Source: JBEKSX01 sp049516635 (GTDB lineage Bacteria > Bacteroidota > Ignavibacteria > Tepidaquicellales > OLB5). Taken from it: 23,528 nt of DNA. Positions 1 to 7,852 of the stretch are shown here, in pieces. The stretch lies in the NCBI GenBank assembly GCA_049516635.1, contig JBEKSX010000050.1, positions 1-23,528 of the forward strand, read 5' to 3'. Within the stretch, counting starts at the first letter, position 1. The number at the start of each line of letters is the position of its first letter. Both the position numbers and the translations under genes were made by a program. The notes below the pieces were generated by a model that worked only from the letters and a program-made list of their open reading frames with translations, ran no database searches and was not told where the DNA came from.

Positions 1-744
1 TGTTACAGAGGTCCAGGTACGACCTGTATCTTCCGAAACCATAAATGTTGCACCTCCCATGATAGCCGAATTGCCGCCAAAGGAGAGTATTTCGTAACTG
101 TTCACCTCGGGCGTTGTTGAATACCACGTCCAGTTAGTTCCATCATTAAATGAATAGTATATCCTTGTGTTGTTTGTACCGAACCATATCCTTGAACCCG
201 CATAACAAATTGAGTTATTCCATCCGGCTTCCGTGCCTGCCTGGGCTAGATACATGCCTGATGAATCCCAGTTTGTCCCGTAATTTGTAGTCTTCCATAA
301 AGACCATCTTGCTCCGACAGGATCACCTACCATTATACCTTGATTTGGAAATGACTGCTTGAAAGCAATAGCATCTATAAAGCCGCCCGTCTGAGTAAAT
401 ATCTGAACCCAATTTGCACCACCGTTAGTTGTTTTCCACACCCATGTATTCGAACCGGTATATCCGGCAACAAGAGCGTTATTCAGATCTATACCCCATA
501 TATTGATAAGTGATACAGTGTTAGGTATTCCGTTTCCGCTTACGTTTTGCCAGTTCACGCCACTATTTGTAGTTCTCAAAACAGTACCGCTGTAGCCGCA
601 TATCCACACATTGTAGTTATCACAGGCTGAAACAGAAGTAAGCTGGACAGCCACACCAGAATTTTGTTCACCCCACCACTGCTGTGCCGAACTATTCTTA
701 AGAAGAATAAAAATGAGTAGTAAAGATAGTATTGAATATTTCAT
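1..744 (-). CDS. Exported YCF48/BNR-repeat protein, 3' end cut off
   Basis: The reading frame is open from an ATG at 744 down to the window edge (248 codons, no stop), so the C-terminus is missing. It begins with a signal peptide (MKYSILSLLLIFILL, cleavage near NSSAQ). The mature part repeats a short unit, T-T-N-x-G-x-N-W: TTNSGVNW, TTNGGANW and TTNYGTNW, then looser copies NDGTNWTW and EDTGRTW. This is the pattern of YCF48/BNR/sortilin-like beta-propeller blades. In FCB bacteria such proteins are usually surface-exposed or secreted, often with a T9SS tail, which here would lie outside the window. A GGGGG stretch (754-758) may serve as ribosome binding site. Function and ligand are unknown. 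The gene diverges from the T9SS-tailed protein at 1064. Confidence 0.8.
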   Translation of the reverse strand, partial: MKYSILSLLLIFILLKNSSAQQWWGEQNSGVAVQLTSVSACDNYNVWICGYSGTVLRTTNSGVNWQNVSGNGIPNTVSLINIWGIDLNNALVAGYTGSNTWVWKTTNGGANWVQIFTQTGGFIDAIAFKQSFPNQGIMVGDPVGARWSLWKTTNYGTNWDSSGMYLAQAGTEAGWNNSICYAGSRIWFGTNNTRIYYSFNDGTNWTWYSTTPEVNSYEILSFGGNSAIMGGATFMVSEDTGRTWTSVT

Positions 745-781
745 AAAATTATCCCCCAGGTAATTTTAATTATTAAATAGA

Positions 782-807
782 ACTCATTTTGAGCTTACAA
801 AATGAGT
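782..807. repeat. Perfect 10-bp inverted repeat upstream of the BNR-repeat gene
   Basis: ACTCATTTTG (782-791) is followed by a 6-base spacer and its exact reverse complement CAAAATGAGT (798-807). It lies 37 bases upstream of the ATG at 744 in the divergent intergenic region. There is no T-tract on either side, so a terminator is unlikely. An operator or a 5' UTR hairpin of the minus-strand gene is possible. Confidence 0.6.
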
Positions 808-967
808 GATACTCTAAGACACGACAAAGATATAATTTAAGGTATAAAATGCAAGTAAATAAATCAGATATAAAAGTTCGCAGGTGATGAGATATTATTT
901 TTTTTCGATAAAGCCTAAAATCAAGCAATTTTCAACAATTTAGTAATTTTCTATACAAAATTATGTA

Positions 968-998
968 TTGCAATAGCTAGTTTAAAGAAATACTTTTC
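968..998 (+). promoter_or_regulatory. Possible promoter of the LamG/P-domain gene
   Basis: TTGCAA (968-973) is followed after 17 bases by TACTTTTC (991-998). This is close to the Bacteroidota -7 element TAnnTTTG, matching except for the last base, with a TTG upstream. The match is weak and the region is AT-rich, so chance is a real possibility. Confidence 0.2.
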
Positions 999-1047
999 AT
1001 GTCTATGGGGAGCCTTGATTCTTTTTAAAAACAACTTTCAAAAAAGT

Positions 1048-1054
1048 GGAGGAG
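1048..1054 (+). promoter_or_regulatory. Shine-Dalgarno sequence that fixes the start at 1064
   Basis: GGAGGAG at 1048-1054 lies 9 bases before the ATG at 1064. A GTG at 1046 is in the same frame, but it overlaps this ribosome binding site and would put charged residues (MEEIIK) ahead of the signal peptide, so the ATG at 1064 is preferred. Confidence 0.75.
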
Positions 1055-1063
1055 ATAATCAAA

Positions 1064-3340
1064 ATGAAAAGTTTTACATTCTTTCTCCGGTTTTTCTTCA
1101 TCTTCTTATTTATCAATCTTTATAATCTTGTTTCAGCACAAACCGATGAATACGGTTCAATGAATTCAAACCGCATCTTGAGCGGGCTGGGTCTTGCGGC
1201 AAGCTATGTCAATGTACCTTACCAGTCAGCCTTTGAACAAAATGATGACGGTACACTGGAAGCGTGGATATACCCTACCGCTACCGGCGGAAATCCGAAA
1301 ACGATCATTTCGAAAGGTTCAAATCCTACAGGTGCATCATTTATGTGGACGCTTTCTCCGACCGACGGGAAGATGGCGTTCAGGATCGGAGTAACAGATT
1401 TCCTGAATACCGCAGGAACTGCTCCGCCGTTAAATCAATGGTCGCATGTAGCAGTTACATGGTCGGGCGGACCGGTATTCACCGTAAGGTTTTACCTAAA
1501 TGGAGCTCTTAACGGTACTGCTATTACTCAAACAGCAAACTGGAGTATAAACACCGATGCTGTGAGGATAGGAGGCAGCCAGGCATTTGTAAGCTACTTC
1601 TTTCAGGGCGATATGGATGAAGTAAGGTACTGGAGCAATGAAAGAACCGGAACACAGATAACCAACAATCGTTACGTAGGTATCGGTGACGGAACCAATT
1701 GTAATTCGGGAACTGCACTAACAAGCGCGGCAAATTACAATGGTCTGATGTCATCGTGGACTTTCAATTCGAATGTTCAGGCTTATGATAATATCAGCGG
1801 ATATAACGGTACCTACATGGGCAGTGCGTATTCTGCCGCTCAAGCTTATGGGATACCTATTCCCTATAACTTCGCTTTGAAACTACCCGGCGGGAGTACT
1901 GACAACGTAAGGATTCCCTCCAACTCCGTTTTTAATATGCCGATACACGGGACGATCGAGTTGTGGTTCAAACCGATCTCATTAAACACAGAACAGGTGC
2001 TTGTATGCAAAGGTGCAGCTACAACTACAATATCATTTATACTTGGTGTAGCAGCGTCAACCGGTAAGCTCTATTTTGGAACCGGAACCGGGCTGGCATT
2101 AAATTCTACAGGAGCAGGTTTAACCCTCAACCAGTGGAATCACATAGCTGTAACATGGAATGCGAATGGCGGAAATTTTGAAATTAGGTTTTATAAGAAC
2201 GGAAAACAAAACGGCCAGATGTCCACTATACTGGTTAATTTCCCGTTTAGTTCAGATCCTATATGGGTAGGGAATTCACAGCCTTATAACCTGCCGGCAT
2301 CGGGATGGATCGATGAACTTAGAATATGGAGCACTGCGCAATCTGAAAGCGAGATAAGAAATAATATGTTTGCATCCTGCAGGGGAATGAGTTTATCAAA
2401 CCTTTCTGGAGCGTGGAACTTTGACGGTAACTTATTAAACTTTTCTTCGACGAGCGGTATCAATGCTACATTTAATAACGGAGCTACAAATAATTGCAGG
2501 TTCAGCGGGTTTTTAAACGATACATTAACCGGTCCTTTTGCCATGACCTTAAATTCCCACAGCACTACAATAAACAGGACAGGTACTCCGTGTCCTTTCC
2601 CGGGCGGATTTTATATAAATTCACCATTTATCACTATACCAGATAATAACCCCACAGGCATTACCGATTCTATCACTGTCGGCGGCACTAACCAGACTGT
2701 AATCAGTGTTGAAGTATTCCTCTCTATACAGCATTCGTATGTCGGTGATCTGACCATATCACTTATGGCTCCTAATGGCCAGTCAAGAAATCTTCTTACG
2801 AGGAACGGAGGGAACGGCTGTAATGTGTTATCATTTTTCAATGATAATTTTACTTATTATCCATCTTCCACATTTTATTTACCGCCCTGGGGTTTCCTTA
2901 TTCCTATTCAAACTTTCGGGAATTTCGGCGGTTCGGCCAGTGTTGGTACATGGAAACTAAAATGTGTAGATGGAACGGGGGGTGATATCGGTGTATTATG
3001 CGGATGGGGAATTAGGATTAACAACCTGGTCGGAATTAACCGGGAAAACGGTAATGTTCCTCATAAATTCTCACTATATCAGAATTATCCTAATCCGTTC
3101 AATCCATCAACAACCATTAAATTCGATATTCCATCGAATCCGGGAAACAATACGATTAATGTGAAACTGGAATTATTCGATATATTAGGCCGTGAGGTGG
3201 CGGTGATGATTAACGATGAATTACAGCCTGGAACATACACTATCAACTGGGATGCATCCAAATATTCGAGCGGGCAGTATTTTTACAGGCTCACTGCAGG
3301 AAGTTTTACTGAAACAAGAAAGATGATGATATTGAAGTAA
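1064..3340 (+). CDS. Secreted LamG-LamG-P-domain protein with T9SS C-terminal sorting domain
   Basis: A 758-residue protein counted from the ATG at 1064. It starts with a signal peptide (MKSFTFFLRFFFIFLFI, cleavage near VSAQ). Two concanavalin-A/laminin-G-like domains follow at about residues 45-190 and 268-425; each has the LEAWIY or IELWFKP strand, an N-Q-W-x-H-x-A-V-T-W motif and a D-E-(V/L)-R-x-W motif. A proprotein-convertase-type P domain lies at about 530-652 (SYVGDLTISLMAPNG, then SVGTWKLK and CGWGIRINN). The last ~90 residues are a type A T9SS sorting domain (NYPNPFNPSTTIKF, ending RKMMILK). The protein should cross the outer membrane by the type IX system and be attached or released. 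No protease or other catalytic domain is seen, although P domains usually accompany proteases. LamG domains suggest glycan or cell-surface binding (inference). Confidence 0.9.
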   Translation: MKSFTFFLRFFFIFLFINLYNLVSAQTDEYGSMNSNRILSGLGLAASYVNVPYQSAFEQNDDGTLEAWIYPTATGGNPKTIISKGSNPTGASFMWTLSPTDGKMAFRIGVTDFLNTAGTAPPLNQWSHVAVTWSGGPVFTVRFYLNGALNGTAITQTANWSINTDAVRIGGSQAFVSYFFQGDMDEVRYWSNERTGTQITNNRYVGIGDGTNCNSGTALTSAANYNGLMSSWTFNSNVQAYDNISGYNGTYMGSAYSAAQAYGIPIPYNFALKLPGGSTDNVRIPSNSVFNMPIHGTIELWFKPISLNTEQVLVCKGAATTTISFILGVAASTGKLYFGTGTGLALNSTGAGLTLNQWNHIAVTWNANGGNFEIRFYKNGKQNGQMSTILVNFPFSSDPIWVGNSQPYNLPASGWIDELRIWSTAQSESEIRNNMFASCRGMSLSNLSGAWNFDGNLLNFSSTSGINATFNNGATNNCRFSGFLNDTLTGPFAMTLNSHSTTINRTGTPCPFPGGFYINSPFITIPDNNPTGITDSITVGGTNQTVISVEVFLSIQHSYVGDLTISLMAPNGQSRNLLTRNGGNGCNVLSFFNDNFTYYPSSTFYLPPWGFLIPIQTFGNFGGSASVGTWKLKCVDGTGGDIGVLCGWGIRINNLVGINRENGNVPHKFSLYQNYPNPFNPSTTIKFDIPSNPGNNTINVKLELFDILGREVAVMINDELQPGTYTINWDASKYSSGQYFYRLTAGSFTETRKMMILK

Positions 3341-3360
3341 TGTCATTTCCATAATTATGA

Positions 3361-3392
3361 AAGAGGGGTTCGTAATATGCGAACCCCTTTTT
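3361..3392 (+). terminator. Rho-independent terminator
   Basis: AGGGGTTCG (3364-3372) pairs exactly with CGAACCCCT (3380-3388) around a 7-base loop and runs into TTTTT. It lies 20 bases after the stop of the LamG/P-domain gene, so it ends that transcript. The complementary strand has no good T-tract, so it is not clearly bidirectional. Confidence 0.9.
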
Positions 3393-3429
3393 ATATATAG
3401 TACATGATATCAGCTATAGATCGTATGTA

Positions 3430-3894
3430 TCATAAGTCCAGCTCCATATAAAGAGCACCCTCTATGGGATTATACCTGTATGGTTCTATTTCGATAAAAC
3501 CGAGGGATCTATACAATTTGATTGCTTCCTTCATAATAGGAATAGTATCCAGTCTCATTTTTTTGTAACCGATAAATTTCGCCTCCGAAATGAGGACTTC
3601 CGTTAATGTCCTGCCTAATCCATAATTGCGGTACTCATGTTTTACATAGAGCCGTTTCATTTCACATATTCCTGTATCCAGCTTTCTTAAAGCGATACAT
3701 CCTGCAATGCCTGTTCTAATTTCAGCAAGCATCAGTCTCCCGTCGGGTGGAGAATATTCCCCGGGCAGAGATTCAAGCTCTTTATCAAACCCTTGGAAAC
3801 ACAGGTCAAAGTTCAAAGAGCTTGCATATTTCAGAAATAGTTCTCTTGCCGATTCAATGAGTTCTTTAGTATTTGCCTGGTATACTTTAATCAA
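3430..3894 (-). CDS. GNAT family N-acetyltransferase
   Basis: A 154-residue single-domain GNAT protein, the usual length. The acetyl-CoA pyrophosphate-binding motif A is visible as R-N-Y-G-L-G-R at residues 89-95, preceded by the beta-4 strand MKRLYV and followed by a helix. The C-terminal LYRSLGFIEI is the typical motif B region. The N-terminal half contains FDLCFQGFDKELESLPGEY, a pattern seen in one GNAT subgroup whose substrate I cannot name. The start is taken as TTG at 3894: an in-frame stop (TAG) lies nine bases upstream of it and no ATG precedes MIKVYQ. It diverges from queD, with only 49 bases between them. Confidence 0.85.
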   Translation of the reverse strand: MIKVYQANTKELIESARELFLKYASSLNFDLCFQGFDKELESLPGEYSPPDGRLMLAEIRTGIAGCIALRKLDTGICEMKRLYVKHEYRNYGLGRTLTEVLISEAKFIGYKKMRLDTIPIMKEAIKLYRSLGFIEIEPYRYNPIEGALYMELDL

Positions 3895-3905
3895 GATATA
3901 TCTCT

Positions 3906-3929
3906 ATTTAATTTAGAAGTAAATTTAAT
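3906..3929. repeat. Imperfect inverted repeat between the GNAT gene and queD
   Basis: AATTTA (3910-3915), a 4-base spacer (3916-3919) and TAAATT (3920-3925) form a short dyad that extends outward with one mismatch. It sits at the middle of the 49-base divergent region. It could be a shared operator, but AT-richness makes chance likely. Confidence 0.25.
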
Positions 3930-3943
3930 TAACTTTACGGACT

Positions 3944-4366
3944 ATGAAAATAGCAAAAGAATTCAGCTGGGAAATGGGACACAGGCTCCCGTTTCATGAG
4001 GGATTATGCAGAAATATTCACGGTCATTCGTATAAAATGGTCGTGGAGCTTATAGGTGAAGTTAATAAAAGCGGGATGATAATTGATTTCTATGATCTGG
4101 GAAAAGTCATTAAACCGATAATAGAAAATTATGACCATTCTTTTTTATGCTGGGAAAATGACAAACCTTTGAGAGAATTTCTTGAAAAATATGATATGAA
4201 GAGGGTAATTGTTTCATACCAGGCAACTGTGGAAAATATCTGCAATGATCTTATACAGGTAATTTATAAAGGATTAAAAAAACTTGAGGGTTATAATTTC
4301 GAAAGATTAATTGTTAAAATTTTTGAGACACCGAACTCATTTGCCGAAAGCAGTATTGATTTCTAA
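3944..4366 (+). CDS. queD: 6-carboxy-5,6,7,8-tetrahydropterin synthase QueD
   Basis: A 140-residue member of the PTPS/QueD family. It converts 7,8-dihydroneopterin triphosphate to 6-carboxytetrahydropterin, the second step of preQ0 (queuosine precursor) synthesis. Zinc ligands are visible as H13 and the H26-G-H28 pair. The catalytic Cys is C22 in the C-x3-H-G-H arrangement, D64-H65 fits the catalytic Asp/His pair, and E128 in FETPNSFAE fits the pterin-anchoring Glu. The C-x3-HGH spacing and the following queE and queC favour QueD over a tetrahydrobiopterin enzyme. It is the first gene of a queD-queE-queC operon, with 10 bases to queE. No Shine-Dalgarno sequence is visible before the ATG. Confidence 0.93.
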   Translation: MKIAKEFSWEMGHRLPFHEGLCRNIHGHSYKMVVELIGEVNKSGMIIDFYDLGKVIKPIIENYDHSFLCWENDKPLREFLEKYDMKRVIVSYQATVENICNDLIQVIYKGLKKLEGYNFERLIVKIFETPNSFAESSIDF

Positions 4367-4376
4367 TTTTTAAAGT

Positions 4377-5027
4377 ATGAAGAACGGTCTACTAAAGGTA
4401 AACGAGATTTTTTACTCAATTCAGGGAGAGTCTACTCTGGCAGGTAAACCATGCGTTTTTATCAGGCTTACCTACTGTAATCTACGGTGCACCTACTGCG
4501 ATACTGAATATGCTTTCTATGAAGGAAAAGAAATGAGTATAGATTCTATTATGCCCGAGATCAGAAAATTTGACTGCAACCTTGTTGAGATAACTGGCGG
4601 GGAACCCCTGGTGCAAAAGGGTGTGTATGAGCTGATCGGGTTATTATGCGATAATGATTATCTGACCATCCTGGAAACAAGCGGCTCATTACCGATAGAT
4701 GAAGTCGACAATAGGGTCAAGATAATTATGGATATCAAAACACCCTCGAGCGGCATGGCTGATAAGAATTTATTCGAAAATCTTGATAACCTGAAGCGTA
4801 TCGATGAGATCAAATTTGTAATCGGCCACAAAGAGGATTATAATTGGGCTAAAGAAATTATTAATAAATATAATCTTATAAAAAGATTCAGTGTCCTGAT
4901 GTCCCCTGTGTACAGCGTGCTCAAAAATCTATCTCTTGCAACCTGGATACTGGAAGATAAATTGAATGTCCGGTACCAGATCCAGCTTCATAAATATATC
5001 TGGAATCCTGATATGAGGGGAGTGTGA
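4377..5027 (+). CDS. queE: 7-carboxy-7-deazaguanine synthase QueE (radical SAM)
   Basis: A 216-residue radical SAM enzyme that turns 6-carboxytetrahydropterin into 7-carboxy-7-deazaguanine. The 4Fe-4S cluster ligands are C34, C38 and C41 in CNLRCTYC, and the SAM-binding T-G-G-E-P motif is at residues 73-77. The N-terminal NEIFYSIQGEST and the C-terminal YQIQLHKYIWNPDMRG are characteristic of the family. The length is normal for the short QueE form. It lies between queD and queC with gaps of 10 and 6 bases, so the three are surely co-transcribed. Confidence 0.95.
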   Translation: MKNGLLKVNEIFYSIQGESTLAGKPCVFIRLTYCNLRCTYCDTEYAFYEGKEMSIDSIMPEIRKFDCNLVEITGGEPLVQKGVYELIGLLCDNDYLTILETSGSLPIDEVDNRVKIIMDIKTPSSGMADKNLFENLDNLKRIDEIKFVIGHKEDYNWAKEIINKYNLIKRFSVLMSPVYSVLKNLSLATWILEDKLNVRYQIQLHKYIWNPDMRGV

Positions 5028-5033
5028 ATCGGG

Positions 5034-5717
5034 ATGAAGATGAAAGCTGTGGTTTTGGTAAGCGGCGGGATGGATTCTTTGGTTACTGCAGCTATGGCTG
5101 GTCAATTTAATGATACAGCATTTCTGCATTTAAACTACGGTCAGAGGACGCAAAGAAGGGAATTGCGCGCATTTCAGGATATTGCAGATCATTATAACGT
5201 GGATGAAAGATTGGTAGTAGATGTCAAATATCTTTCTCAGATCGGAGGCTCCTCTCTCACGGATAGTAAAATTCCGGTCTCTAAAGCGGATCTTAATTAT
5301 AAAGGCATATCGACCTCATATGTCCCTTTCAGAAATGCAAACATATTATCGATTGCAGTAAGCTGGGCTGAGGTTATCGGAGCACAAAAAATATACATCG
5401 GAGCAGTGGAAGCGGACTCGAGCGGCTATCCCGACTGCAGAGAGGTCTTTTACAAGGCTTTTAACAGGGTTATAGAACTCGGAACCAAACCTGAGAGCAA
5501 TATTTACATAGAAACACCGATCATACACCTAAAAAAGCAGGAAATAGTAAGGAAAGGTTTAGAATTGGGTGTTCCATTTGAACTTTCATGGTCATGCTAC
5601 CAGAATGAAGAAAAAGCATGCGGTGTATGTGATTCATGTGCTTTAAGATTAAGGGGATTCGAATTGGCAGGTATTGAGGATCCTATCGAATATGAAAAAA
5701 GACCACACTATATTTGA
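5034..5717 (+). CDS. queC: 7-cyano-7-deazaguanine synthase QueC
   Basis: A 227-residue PP-loop ATPase that makes preQ0 from 7-carboxy-7-deazaguanine, ATP and ammonia. The pyrophosphate loop is SGGMDS at the N-terminus. The family motifs LNYGQR, TSYVPFRN and SSGYPDCR follow in order. The structural zinc site is C188, C196, C199 and C202 (SWSC then CGVCDSC). The start may be the ATG at 5034 or the one at 5040; GAGGGGAG just upstream suits 5034 a little better. It ends the queDEC series. queF, tgt, queA and folE are not in the window, so the fate of preQ0 is not shown here, although tRNA queuosine is the usual one. Confidence 0.95.
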   Translation: MKMKAVVLVSGGMDSLVTAAMAGQFNDTAFLHLNYGQRTQRRELRAFQDIADHYNVDERLVVDVKYLSQIGGSSLTDSKIPVSKADLNYKGISTSYVPFRNANILSIAVSWAEVIGAQKIYIGAVEADSSGYPDCREVFYKAFNRVIELGTKPESNIYIETPIIHLKKQEIVRKGLELGVPFELSWSCYQNEEKACGVCDSCALRLRGFELAGIEDPIEYEKRPHYI

Positions 5718-5742
5718 AATGAAATAAATTCACATCCTGGTT

Positions 5743-5758
5743 GATAAAGTTATTTATC
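5743..5758. repeat. Short inverted repeat upstream of the lipoprotein gene
   Basis: GATAAA (5743-5748) and TTTATC (5753-5758) flank a 4-base spacer, 40 bases before the ATG at 5798. It could be a weak operator. A TTGATA starting at 5741 overlaps it, but no well-spaced -10 element follows. Confidence 0.3.
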
Positions 5759-5797
5759 GGCAGGAATATATTTTTAAATTTAATTATATAATATAAC

Positions 5798-6526
5798 ATG
5801 TTTATAAAAAAGATAGTTATCTCACTAAGTCTGAACCTTTTACTCGTTGTTCTCGTTTCTTCAATTGCTTTTATCGGTTGCGGTAAAAAGGAATCAACGG
5901 AGAAGAGTGCCGGGGACAAACAGGAAGAAACATCAGGCAGCAAAACAGACAATATTACAGAAAACACTCCGGTTTATTATGAACTAGAAGCTACAGGAGA
6001 AATTACAGGCTACTGGAAAGTGTATGCTGAAGGAAAAAAAGCAAAGGTTGATATGGATTTAACAACAATGGGCAAAAAAACGAATTCTACGATGTATACT
6101 GATGGTACGATGATGTACTTTATTACAGATGTTGCAGGTACTAAAACAGGTATGAAAATGGATATAGCTAAATTCAGGGAAGAAAATCAAAAGAAAGGTG
6201 AGTTTAATCCCATTAATTTTAAAGATGGATGCAAGGATTGTGAAAAGATAGGAACCGAAGATGTAATTGGTAAACCATGTGTCATTTATCAGGATAAGAA
6301 AGGAATAAAATATTCGGTCTATCAGGATATATATCCATTGAAAGTAGTCATGCCCAAAACTACCATCACAGCAAAAAAAATTGAAATCAATGTTAAAGTC
6401 TCAGACGATATGTTCACACCTCCGAAGGATGTGAACTATATAGAAATGGATAAAATGATGGAGGGGTTTAAAAACCCGCAAGACCTGAAAAATATGGAGG
6501 AACAGCTTAATAAATTAAAAAAATAA
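5798..6526 (+). CDS. Lipoprotein, DUF4412/LolA-like
   Basis: A 242-residue protein with a lipoprotein signal: a positive start (MFIKK), a hydrophobic core, and lipobox FIGC with the modified Cys at 28. A low-complexity linker rich in K, E, S and T (about 29-58) is followed by a beta-rich domain (about 60-225). The run of strands (YYELEATGEITGYWKVYAEG, then KVDMDLTTMGKKTNSTMYTDG) resembles DUF4412 or outer-membrane lipoprotein-sorting folds. This assignment is tentative and based on pattern only. The mature part has C145-x-x-C148 and C161 and many methionines (TMMYF, GMKMD, EMDKMMEGF). The C-terminus is a charged helix. It is followed 18 bases later by the polymerase gene, and no functional link between them is evident. 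Confidence 0.65.
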   Translation: MFIKKIVISLSLNLLLVVLVSSIAFIGCGKKESTEKSAGDKQEETSGSKTDNITENTPVYYELEATGEITGYWKVYAEGKKAKVDMDLTTMGKKTNSTMYTDGTMMYFITDVAGTKTGMKMDIAKFREENQKKGEFNPINFKDGCKDCEKIGTEDVIGKPCVIYQDKKGIKYSVYQDIYPLKVVMPKTTITAKKIEINVKVSDDMFTPPKDVNYIEMDKMMEGFKNPQDLKNMEEQLNKLKK

Positions 6527-6529
6527 AAT

Positions 6530-6546
6530 ATATTCGGTTCGAATAT
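6530..6546 (+). promoter_or_regulatory. Hairpin covering the start codon of the Y-family polymerase gene
   Basis: ATATTCG (6530-6536), loop GTT (6537-6539) and CGAATAT (6540-6546) form a perfect 7-bp stem. The first two bases of the polymerase ATG (6545-6547) are inside the 3' arm. It could hide the start in mRNA, or act as a DNA operator. It does not match a known LexA box. Confidence 0.45.
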
Positions 6547-7843
6547 GGCACGTATCACAACAGATCGTAATACGATAGAAAAACGCGAGGACTCGTGGGT
6601 ACTCTTTGTAGATATGAATAGTTTCTTCGCTACGGTAGAACAGCAGTATAACTTCTGGTTAAGAAGAAGACCCATCGGCGTCTGTGTTTATACGGGTAAA
6701 TTCGGATGTATTATTGCTCCGTCAATAGAGGCGAAAGCCAGAGGTATAAAGGTCGGGATGAGGCTGAATGAGGCAATGAAAATCTGCCCCGACCTTATAC
6801 CTGTTGAGACGAAGCCGGAAAGGTACAGGGAAATACACAAGAAGTTCATAAAAGTGCTCGAAAAGTATTCCGAAGAAGTTCTACCAAAGAGCATTGACGA
6901 AGCTGTAGTAGACATTACAAATTATAAGCTTTTCCACAAAGACCCTATCCTGGTTGCCAAAAAGATAAAAGAAGATATCAGGAATGAAGTAGGTGATTAT
7001 ATTACATGTTCGATAGGCATTGCCCCCAATGCTTTTCTTGCTAAATTTGCTGCTAACCTGAAAAAACCTGACGGGCTTACACAAATAACAAACGAAACCA
7101 TAGATGATGTTCTTAAAACTGTAAAGCTTACCGATCTGCCCGGCATCAAGGAAGGCATTGCAAGAAGATTGATTTCAGCGGGAATAAGGACTCCTGTTGA
7201 TCTCAGGCATTCGTCACCATCAAAGTTAAAAAATGCATGCAGCAGCATAATAGGAGTTTACTGGTATTACCGTTTAAATTTCAGCGAGGTTGACCAGATA
7301 AGCAGCCGCTACAAGAGCATGCAGGCGATGAGACAGGTTTCAAGAGAGCAAAGGAAATCGCTGGATACGCTCAATCACATTTTCTTGAGAATATGTCTCA
7401 CACTCGAAAAGAGGATGGTGAAGGAAGGCGTTTTTTGCAATGAGATATCATTCTTTTCTTCATACGAGGATGGATATAACTGGAAGGACCATGTAGTAAC
7501 CAAAAAACCATTGCAGGACGGAGTCGAGATAATGAACCTTATCAAACTGCACATGAACTCATTTCAAGCGATAAAAAAGTGCGAACCTATTATCAATGAA
7601 AATCTGAGGAGTATAGGTGTTGCTGTGGATAGGTTTGTCCCTGCTGATACGGTCCAATATGAGCTTTTTAGCAAAGACGTAACTAAGGACAATTTGCGTA
7701 AGATAGTATATGACATCAAGGATAGGTTCGGGTCCGATATCATTATGAGGGCTATAGAGCTAAAAGATGAGAATGTACTGAAAGATGTGATAGGGTTCGG
7801 TTCTGTGAAAGACCTGCATCCGGAGGAAGAAGTGAGTGTATAG
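6545..7843 (+). CDS. dinB: Y-family DNA polymerase (DinB/Pol IV-like)
   Basis: A 432-residue translesion polymerase. Palm catalytic acids are D23 (FVDMNSFFATVEQ) and D118-E119 (KSIDEAVVDIT), and F28 fits the steric gate against ribonucleotides. A helix-hairpin-helix element (LTDLPGIKEGIARRLISAGI) is at the thumb, and the little-finger domain follows. QYELF at 371-375 matches the QxxLF clamp-binding pattern. Two things are unusual: a 16-residue extension before the first strand, and a finger region GCIIAPSIEAKARGIKVG that looks more like UmuC than classic DinB. The residue after SIDEA is V rather than the usual Y or F. The symbol is therefore used in the broad sense. Its start codon lies in a hairpin (6530-6546), 18 bases after the lipoprotein gene. 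Confidence 0.88.
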   Translation: MARITTDRNTIEKREDSWVLFVDMNSFFATVEQQYNFWLRRRPIGVCVYTGKFGCIIAPSIEAKARGIKVGMRLNEAMKICPDLIPVETKPERYREIHKKFIKVLEKYSEEVLPKSIDEAVVDITNYKLFHKDPILVAKKIKEDIRNEVGDYITCSIGIAPNAFLAKFAANLKKPDGLTQITNETIDDVLKTVKLTDLPGIKEGIARRLISAGIRTPVDLRHSSPSKLKNACSSIIGVYWYYRLNFSEVDQISSRYKSMQAMRQVSREQRKSLDTLNHIFLRICLTLEKRMVKEGVFCNEISFFSSYEDGYNWKDHVVTKKPLQDGVEIMNLIKLHMNSFQAIKKCEPIINENLRSIGVAVDRFVPADTVQYELFSKDVTKDNLRKIVYDIKDRFGSDIIMRAIELKDENVLKDVIGFGSVKDLHPEEEVSV

Positions 7844-7852
7844 ACTTATAAA

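Larger units (their letters stand above)
745..1063. other. Divergent intergenic region, AT-rich
   Basis: This 319-base stretch separates two divergent genes for exported proteins and carries no convincing small gene. It holds the inverted repeat at 782-807, a weak promoter candidate at 968-998 and the ribosome binding site at 1048-1054. The rest is AT-rich with several A/T runs, and no repeat unit was seen in it. Confidence 0.6.

Noticed and set aside
1046..1063. GTG start giving six extra residues (MEEIIK) on the LamG/P-domain protein
   Set aside because: The GTG overlaps GGAGGAG, which is a well-placed ribosome binding site for the ATG at 1064, and the signal peptide starts properly at that ATG.
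3926..3943. Leaderless promoter for queD (TAACTTTA just before the ATG)
   Set aside because: Only a partial match in AT-rich sequence, with no upstream -33 element.
3895..3943. preQ1 riboswitch ahead of queD
   Set aside because: The gap is only 49 bases, is AT-rich, and lacks the G/C stem and A-rich tail of known preQ1 classes.
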